Below are positions 6,128 through 10,660 of a DNA stretch of 10,660 nt, one piece after another; the stretch's first letter is position 1, and each line of letters opens with the position of its first letter. The notes beneath the pieces are model-generated. The model was not told the DNA's origin, did not search any database, and saw only the letters and a program-made list of their open reading frames with translations. Where the stretch lies: assembly GCA_030640215.1 (NCBI GenBank), contig DAOWJU010000203.1, positions 1-10,660 on the forward strand, written 5' to 3'. The translations under genes were made by a program, and so were the position numbers. The DNA comes from Desulfuromonadales bacterium. Lineage in GTDB: Bacteria; Desulfobacterota; Desulfuromonadia; Desulfuromonadales; BM103.

Positions 6128-7513
6128 ATGTCAGAACGCAAAGAGATAAAAGACGCATTTGAACACCGGGAAAAACGGGGCCTTCTGAACGCTTTCAGCG
6201 AGGAAGAAGACCTGCTTTTCATGAGCGAAGTGGATGCTGCCATTCATCGCAAAGGCAGTTCGATGGCTTTTGTCCTCACCCTGGTGATTGCCCTGCTGCT
6301 GGTCACCTTTGTGCTCTGGGCCCATTTTACTGTGCTGGATGAAGTGACCCGTGGTCTGGGGCAGGTGATCCCTTCGCAAAAGGTCCAGGTGATTCAAAAC
6401 CTCGAAGGTGGCATTCTTCAGGAAATCCTGGTTCAGGAGAACCAGATCGTTAATAAAGGGGACATCCTGATTCGTATCGACAATGCTATGGCGGCCAGTC
6501 AGTATCGTGATGCCTTTACCAAGGCCGCTCAACATGAAGTCGCCATTGTGCGTTTAAATGCAGAGATTGAAGACAAAGCTGAAATCGTCTTCTCTGATCA
6601 ATTCAAAGATGCGGATCCGCAGATTCTTGAAGATCAGAAATTGATTTTCAAGGCGCATCGGCAGCAGTTGCAGGCGGAACTCAATGTTCTGCGCTCTCAG
6701 CATAGTCAGAAACAGCAGGAAATCACCGAAATGCAGAGTCGCAAGAAACAGCTGGAGCGTAGCCTTGGGCTGGCCAAGCAACAGCGTGATATTGCCAAGC
6801 CTCTGGTTGATCAGGGTGTCTATCCGCGTGTCGACTACCTTGCTCTTGAACGTGATATCTCGTCCCTGCAGGGCGACATCGATGCTTTGCGTCTGGCCAT
6901 TCCGCGTATACGTCAAGCTGCTAACGAGGCCAGTCGCCGTATTGAACAGCGGCGTGCGGAAGTCAAGGCTCAGGCCCTTGATGAAAAGAGCAGCCACCGT
7001 GGGGAATTGAAGTCCTTGCGGGAGATCATGTCGGCCGGTGAAGACCGTGTGACCCGAACTGATGTGCGCTCGCCGGTGCGTGGCACGGTGAAACAGCTCA
7101 ATCTGAACACCCTCGGTGGTGTGGTACGTCCTGGTGAATCAATCCTCGAAATCGTGCCTCTTGATGACACCTTGCTGATTGAAGCACGGATTCGCCCTGC
7201 CGATATCGCTTTCCTACATCCGGGGCAGAAAGCCATGGTTAAGATCACGGCTTACGATTTTTCTATCTTCGGCGGTTTGGAGGGGGTTGTGGAAGCCATT
7301 AGTGCTGACACCATTGAGGATGACAATGGTGAAAGTTTTTTCAAGGTTAAGCTGAGAACGCAGAAAAACGCCATTACCTATCGTAACGAGGAGTTGCCGA
7401 TTATTCCGGGCATGACGGCCAGTATCGATATCCTCACCGGCAAGAAGTCTGTTCTGGCCTATCTTCTGAAGCCGATTCTGCGTGCCAAGCAGAACGCCTT
7501 ACGAGAGCGTTAG
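6128..7513 (+). CDS. lapC: HlyD-family membrane fusion protein of the T1SS (LapC-like)
   Basis: A 461-residue periplasmic adaptor that bridges the ABC transporter and the TolC-like channel. A cytoplasmic N-terminus of about 44 residues precedes one transmembrane helix (about 46-66, FVLTLVIALLLVTFVLW). Then come the first half of a lipoyl domain (about 84-120, with NLEGGILQEI), a long Glu/Gln/Arg-rich coiled-coil hairpin (about 125-300), the second lipoyl half beginning with RSPVRGTV at 314, and a beta-barrel region. The C-terminal PGMTASIDILTGKKSVLAYL segment (428-447) is the hallmark of T1SS HlyD proteins. Length is normal. It starts 12 nt after the ABC stop. The ribosome site is weak (GAGATA-like), suggesting translational coupling. 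Confidence 0.93.
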   Translation: MSERKEIKDAFEHREKRGLLNAFSEEEDLLFMSEVDAAIHRKGSSMAFVLTLVIALLLVTFVLWAHFTVLDEVTRGLGQVIPSQKVQVIQNLEGGILQEILVQENQIVNKGDILIRIDNAMAASQYRDAFTKAAQHEVAIVRLNAEIEDKAEIVFSDQFKDADPQILEDQKLIFKAHRQQLQAELNVLRSQHSQKQQEITEMQSRKKQLERSLGLAKQQRDIAKPLVDQGVYPRVDYLALERDISSLQGDIDALRLAIPRIRQAANEASRRIEQRRAEVKAQALDEKSSHRGELKSLREIMSAGEDRVTRTDVRSPVRGTVKQLNLNTLGGVVRPGESILEIVPLDDTLLIEARIRPADIAFLHPGQKAMVKITAYDFSIFGGLEGVVEAISADTIEDDNGESFFKVKLRTQKNAITYRNEELPIIPGMTASIDILTGKKSVLAYLLKPILRAKQNALRER

Positions 7514-7524
7514 CCGGGGTAGCG

Positions 7525-8223
7525 ATGTCAAAACTACGTTGCCTCTTATCTATACTGGCTATAAGCCTTCTGCTGGGACTTTGGGGTTGTGGCTCCAAAG
7601 CTTCCGCGAAAGCTACGGACGGTAAACTTGCGCCAGCAATTCCGCCGGGCAAGGGTTTGTTTCGCAGCCACGAATTCCGCAGTACCCTGAAAGCTTTGCC
7701 GAACTGGACACGGGTGATGGCCAGTGCGGAGACTCAAACGGAGATTTTTTATGTCTGTGATGCGAGTAAAGAGGTCTGCTCATCGGCTGCACTCAGTTGG
7801 CAGAAAATCATCCGCCAGAGCATCGGGCTCTCCCCCATGGTGCAGCTCAAAACGGTGAACAGTTATTTCAACCGCTGGCCGTACCAACTTGATATCGACG
7901 TCTATGGTGTCAGCGATTACTGGGCGACGCCGGGTGAGTTCCTTAGATTGTCGGGAGACTGTGAAGATTACAGCATCACCAAGTATTACGCCTTGCGTAA
8001 GCTTGGATTCTCTATCGACGACATGCGAATTGTGCTGCTTAAGGATAATATCAGGAACATTTCGCACGCAATATTAGCTGTTAAGCTTAACGGTGAGTCC
8101 TATGTTCTCGACAATATGTCTGATCTGGTGCTTTCACATCTAAAGTATGAGCACTATGTCCCGCAATATTCCGTCAACGAGTTCTACCGGTGGGCCCACG
8201 TAGCGCCGAGGGCGTTACGCTAG
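7525..8223 (+). CDS. lapG: LapG-type periplasmic cysteine protease (BTLCP, Pfam DUF920 / peptidase C93)
   Basis: A 232-residue protease expected to cut the adhesin behind its retention region and free it from the outer membrane. The predicted triad is C146 (SGDCEDY), H181 (NISHAILAV) and D196 (YVLDNM), at the usual LapG spacing. D145, E147 and D148 around the catalytic Cys match the calcium-binding acids of characterised LapG proteins, so calcium dependence is likely. The upstream block NRWPYQLDIDVYGVSDYW is also family-typical. The N-terminus is a hydrophobic export signal (LLSILAISLLLGLWGC) ending in a lipobox-like L-W-G-C22, so it may be a lipoprotein; canonical LapG is soluble, and Trp at -2 is unusual. 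C78 and C85 could form a disulfide. It starts 11 nt after the HlyD stop with a weak GGGGTAG site. The likely substrate is the TAAG site in the adhesin at 1-584. Confidence 0.92.
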   Translation: MSKLRCLLSILAISLLLGLWGCGSKASAKATDGKLAPAIPPGKGLFRSHEFRSTLKALPNWTRVMASAETQTEIFYVCDASKEVCSSAALSWQKIIRQSIGLSPMVQLKTVNSYFNRWPYQLDIDVYGVSDYWATPGEFLRLSGDCEDYSITKYYALRKLGFSIDDMRIVLLKDNIRNISHAILAVKLNGESYVLDNMSDLVLSHLKYEHYVPQYSVNEFYRWAHVAPRALR

Positions 8224-8225
8224 GA

Positions 8226-8239
8226 TTGTCACCTGACAA
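8226..8239 (+). other. Small hairpin just before the receptor ribosome site
   Basis: TTGTC (8226-8230) and GACAA (8235-8239) form a 5-bp stem with an ACCT loop, ending one base before the AAGGAG site of the next gene. It could modulate translation of the receptor relative to lapG, or be chance. Confidence 0.2.
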
Positions 8240-8255
8240 GAAGGAGAGACAAGGA

Positions 8256-10355
8256 ATGCAGGCAAAGGATACGAAACTGACGATTTCTGGTTCGGCAACG
8301 ATTCCGGAATACCAGGCTGAGCCGAAAAAGAGGGTGTTCTGGTTTGGCTTTGGAATCATTGCCGTGGTTGCGGTTGTCGCTATCATCTGGGTCTCCTGGG
8401 GACTCAAGTCGAAAGAGCAGGAGTTCGAAGCGAATCTGCAGAAACGACTTGAGCTGATGGCTGCCACACAGGTGAAGCTGACAGAGGCCTTGTTCGAAAC
8501 CGCGATTACCCAGGCCAATCGGGTGATCAATTCGGAGCTTTTCAAACTTTATGCCGCAGAGGTTCACTTAATTGAAGGTGATGTCTCTCTGCTGGTGTCA
8601 GGCCCTCTCCCCGGACATCCCGAGTTTGACGAGGGCGTGGCCTCACTCTCCGCACAATTGCCAATGATGCAGAGCCTGCTACTTGAGTTTACCCGCATCT
8701 CTGGATATCTGGGCGGGCGGGTGGTTAACCGTAACGGCACGGTCTACATCGCCACCGATGCCTCTACCACACCGTTGCGTACTGACCAGATGAGCATGGC
8801 CAAGCAGGTCCTGCAGAGTCAGGTCCCTAAATTCGGGCCTCTGCAGTACACCGGCCTCGGTCTGGTTCTGGAAGCGTTCCTGCCAATTTTCCCCCCCGAT
8901 GCGAGTGGTCTCGACCAGACGCCGGTTGCGGTCCTGATGCTGACCAAAGTGGTGAGTGAGCGCATCCATGAAATGCATACCAGTAGCCTGTTGGAGCAAG
9001 GGGAGCGAATCCGTCTGGTGCAGAAGGCTACAGAGGGGTATGAAGAGATCGTACCCTGGCTGCCCGGGCAACTTCAGAGCATCGGCACACCACTGCATCT
9101 TGACCGGACAGAGCGTCTGCCGTTTGCAGTTCGCACATCACTTACTGGTGTAGAAGACACTTACTCACTCGGTGTGCCGATCACCGGGCCTGACTGGTGG
9201 GTCATTGTCGAAGCAAACTATGATGTAGTACGCGAAGCCTTGCGGGGTCAGGAAAAATCGTTGATGAGCATTGCCGTGCTATTGATCCTCTTCTTCGGGG
9301 TTGCCTTCGGAGCTGTATGGGCGCTTCTGGTCAGCAATCAGGAGCGTAAGGTTGCAAAACATTTTGAGCATCTGGCCCAGGAAATTGAAAAACAGCGGCA
9401 ACTGCTTGACCGGATTAACAACACCATATCGGACTACATCGTCCTCAAAGACCTGCAAGGCCGTTACCTGTACGTTAACCCGGCTTTCGCCGAGGCTGTT
9501 GGTAAAGTTCCGCAAGAATTGATCGGACTGGATAACGAGGCGGTCTTTGGTTATGACACAGCACGCCGTCTCGAACATTCTGACCAACAGGTGCTGACCA
9601 GTGGTGAGCCGGTTACTTTTAGTGAGACGCTTTATCTTCGCTCTGAGCCGCATCATCTGCAGATCTCGAAAGCTGCATTGAAAGATGCCGAAGGCAAGCC
9701 TTCCGGGGTTGTCTCGGTGATTCGTGATGTGACCGAGATTGTCGAAGTGCAGAAACGCCACGAACAGGCAACAGCAAAAACTGTTGAAGCCCTGGTGCGA
9801 GCTATTGAACTGACCGATCCTTACCTGGCTGGGCACTCCCGCCTGATGGGCAACCTTGGCGTCGAAGTTGCCAAGGCCATGAACGCCAGTGATCTGGATA
9901 TCTCGACGGTGGAAACGGCAGCCAATCTCTCCCAGGTCGGTAAACTCTTTGTCGATCGGGAACTGCTCTTCAAGGCAGAAGCTTTGACAGCAGAGGAGAA
10001 AGAAGAAATGGCGCAGCATGTCGAACATGCTGCAAAGGTTCTGGAAGATATCGACTTCGGTCTGCCTATTTTTGACGCTGTTTACCAGATGAATGAAACT
10101 CTGGATGGACAGGGTTATCCAAAGGGCTTGAAGGGTGATGAGATCAGTTTGTCGGCCCGTATCCTCGCGGTTGTCAACAGCTTCTGTGCCATGGTCGAAC
10201 CCCGCGCGTACCGTGGTGCACGTTCGATCGATGAAAGCCTGGCGATTATCGAGTCAGGCGATGGGGTCTATGATAATCGAGTTGTCACCGTTCTCAAGGA
10301 AGTTGTGAAGTCGGCCATTGGTGAAAAAATTCTGGCCAAGCGCCGGCAGGATTGA
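8256..10355 (+). CDS. Cache-PAS-degenerate HD-GYP membrane receptor, probable LapD functional analogue
   Basis: A 699-residue protein. Start ATG at 8256 with AAGGAG 9 nt upstream; an in-frame GTG at 8190 would overlap lapG and lacks support. Order: TM1 (about 28-50), a periplasmic Cache-like domain (about 51-335, ending in the typical GPDWWVIVEA block), TM2 (336-360), a short Glu/Gln-rich helix, PAS (about 382-497) and HD-GYP (about 505-695). Active HD-GYP phosphodiesterases read HDIGK, HHExxDGxGYP and a later Asp. Here these read S559-Q560-V-G-K563, M612-N613-E614-T-L-D-G-Q-G-Y-P622 and N641. The HD pair, HH pair and downstream Asp are lost, while GYP, H588 and the RAYR segment (650-653) remain. 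Metal-dependent hydrolysis is therefore unlikely, but the fold and ligand pocket look kept. Position directly after lapG is where lapD sits in Pseudomonas. I infer that it binds c-di-GMP inside the cell and controls the LapG-type protease outside. It lacks GGDEF, EAL and an obvious HAMP. Confidence 0.88.
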   Translation: MQAKDTKLTISGSATIPEYQAEPKKRVFWFGFGIIAVVAVVAIIWVSWGLKSKEQEFEANLQKRLELMAATQVKLTEALFETAITQANRVINSELFKLYAAEVHLIEGDVSLLVSGPLPGHPEFDEGVASLSAQLPMMQSLLLEFTRISGYLGGRVVNRNGTVYIATDASTTPLRTDQMSMAKQVLQSQVPKFGPLQYTGLGLVLEAFLPIFPPDASGLDQTPVAVLMLTKVVSERIHEMHTSSLLEQGERIRLVQKATEGYEEIVPWLPGQLQSIGTPLHLDRTERLPFAVRTSLTGVEDTYSLGVPITGPDWWVIVEANYDVVREALRGQEKSLMSIAVLLILFFGVAFGAVWALLVSNQERKVAKHFEHLAQEIEKQRQLLDRINNTISDYIVLKDLQGRYLYVNPAFAEAVGKVPQELIGLDNEAVFGYDTARRLEHSDQQVLTSGEPVTFSETLYLRSEPHHLQISKAALKDAEGKPSGVVSVIRDVTEIVEVQKRHEQATAKTVEALVRAIELTDPYLAGHSRLMGNLGVEVAKAMNASDLDISTVETAANLSQVGKLFVDRELLFKAEALTAEEKEEMAQHVEHAAKVLEDIDFGLPIFDAVYQMNETLDGQGYPKGLKGDEISLSARILAVVNSFCAMVEPRAYRGARSIDESLAIIESGDGVYDNRVVTVLKEVVKSAIGEKILAKRRQD

Positions 10356-10390
10356 GACGTTAAATTGATTTCTGTCAAGGTTTTGCACGC

Positions 10391-10427
10391 AACGCCTGGT
10401 CATAATATGGCCAGGCGTTACTGTTTA
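10391..10427 (+). terminator. Rho-independent terminator of the operon
   Basis: AACGCCTGG (10391-10399) pairs perfectly with CCAGGCGTT (10411-10419), the loop containing a further CATA/TATG pairing, followed by the T-rich ACTGTTTA. It lies 36 nt after the receptor stop and closes the four-gene run. Confidence 0.8.
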
Positions 10428-10473
10428 CCTGTGTCATGCAGATAGAGTACAATTAAAAGGTAAAAACTGAGGC

Positions 10474-10593
10474 TCTTGCAAAACAGAGTAAAGTCCATTG
10501 ATCGTCATTCCCTCGCATGCGGGAATCCAGAGGTTTACTGGAATTGTCAAAAAATGGATCCCCGTTTTCACGAGGATGACGACTTTTGCAAGA
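10474..10593. mobile_element. 120-bp MITE/REP-like palindromic element
   Basis: Perfect 10-bp terminal inverted repeats TCTTGCAAAA (10474-10483) and TTTTGCAAGA (10584-10593) enclose two hairpins: ATTCCC...GGGAAT around CGCATGCG (10507-10526) and ATCC...GGAT around a TTTTCA loop (10558-10577). The GTCATTCC...GAATCCAG and TGGATCCCCG...GGATGAC halves match a short palindromic repeat family widespread in proteobacterial intergenic DNA. It encodes no transposase and would need one supplied in trans. A minus-strand frame through it is a translation of the repeat, not a gene. No clear target-site duplication is visible at the ends. Confidence 0.7.
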
Positions 10594-10625
10594 AGCGCAT
10601 TATCTTTTAGATTTCGGAGCATTAT

Positions 10626-10660
10626 ATGAATAACTTTGGTCAGTCCGTTCACCAGACCCT
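10626..10660 (+). CDS. Start of an unidentified gene, cut by the right edge
   Basis: An ATG at 10626 follows a CGGAG site (10615-10619) at a 6-nt distance, and the frame stays open to the edge, giving MNNFGQSVHQT. Eleven codons are too few to identify a family. It lies just downstream of the MITE-like element and beyond the operon terminator, so it begins a separate transcription unit. Confidence 0.5.
   Translation, partial: MNNFGQSVHQT

Noticed and set aside
8190..8255. GTG start at 8190 for the receptor gene
   Set aside because: It overlaps the end of lapG and lacks a ribosome site; AAGGAG at 8241-8246 supports the ATG at 8256.
8256..10355. Reading the receptor as an active HD-GYP phosphodiesterase
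   Set aside because: The HD pair, the HH pair and a downstream metal-binding Asp are all substituted, so annotation from the fold alone would mislead.
10434..10652. 72-codon minus-strand frame near the right end
   Set aside because: It runs straight through the MITE/REP-like element; the WIPACEGMT-type peptide is a well-known by-product of translating this repeat family, and there is no ribosome site.
1..10660. CRISPR arrays, tRNA or rRNA genes, integrase or phage genes
   Set aside because: Scanned by eye on both strands; no regularly spaced repeats, cloverleaf-like segments or recombinase motifs were seen.

Overview
The window holds a near-complete Lap-type adhesin secretion and release locus. 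GC content looks moderate, roughly half by eye. Gene order, protein style and a TTGCAAAA-ended intergenic element suggest a deltaproteobacterium in the broad sense (Desulfuromonadales or Desulfovibrio-like). That placement is inference; the window contains no rRNA or other phylogenetic marker.

Layout: (1) Positions 1-584, minus strand: the N-terminus of a secreted adhesin that runs off the left edge. It carries a TAAG motif like the site LapG cuts in LapA. (2) 679-969, minus: a small PilZ protein with both c-di-GMP binding motifs. (3) 1233-1871, plus: a NarL/FixJ-type response regulator, divergent from the PilZ gene. (4) 1872-2170: non-coding, with stem-loops and a strong bidirectional terminator at 2088-2117. 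(5) 2171-3517, minus: a TolC-like outer-membrane channel. (6) 3518-3853: a divergent control region with a good extended -10 promoter. (7) 3854-10355, plus: a tight four-gene run of T1SS ABC transporter (LapB/LssB type, dead C39-like domain), HlyD-type adaptor (LapC), LapG-type periplasmic cysteine protease, and a 699-residue membrane receptor. (8) 10391-10419: terminator. (9) 10474-10593: a 120-bp MITE/REP-like element. (10) 10626-10660: the first codons of another gene.

How it fits together: ABC protein, adaptor and TolC export the adhesin. The LapG-type protease can cut it behind its N-terminal retention region and release it. In classical Lap systems LapD, a degenerate GGDEF-EAL protein, binds c-di-GMP and holds LapG back. 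Here the LapD position, directly after lapG, holds a different architecture: TM, Cache-like periplasmic domain, TM, PAS, HD-GYP. The HD-GYP domain keeps a GYP-type loop but has lost the HD pair, the HH pair and a downstream Asp. It therefore looks like a c-di-GMP receptor rather than a phosphodiesterase, and a likely non-orthologous replacement for LapD. The PilZ protein offers a second c-di-GMP input beside the adhesin gene, and the response regulator a possible transcriptional input. The receptor swap is the main finding; everything about its function is inference from sequence and context.
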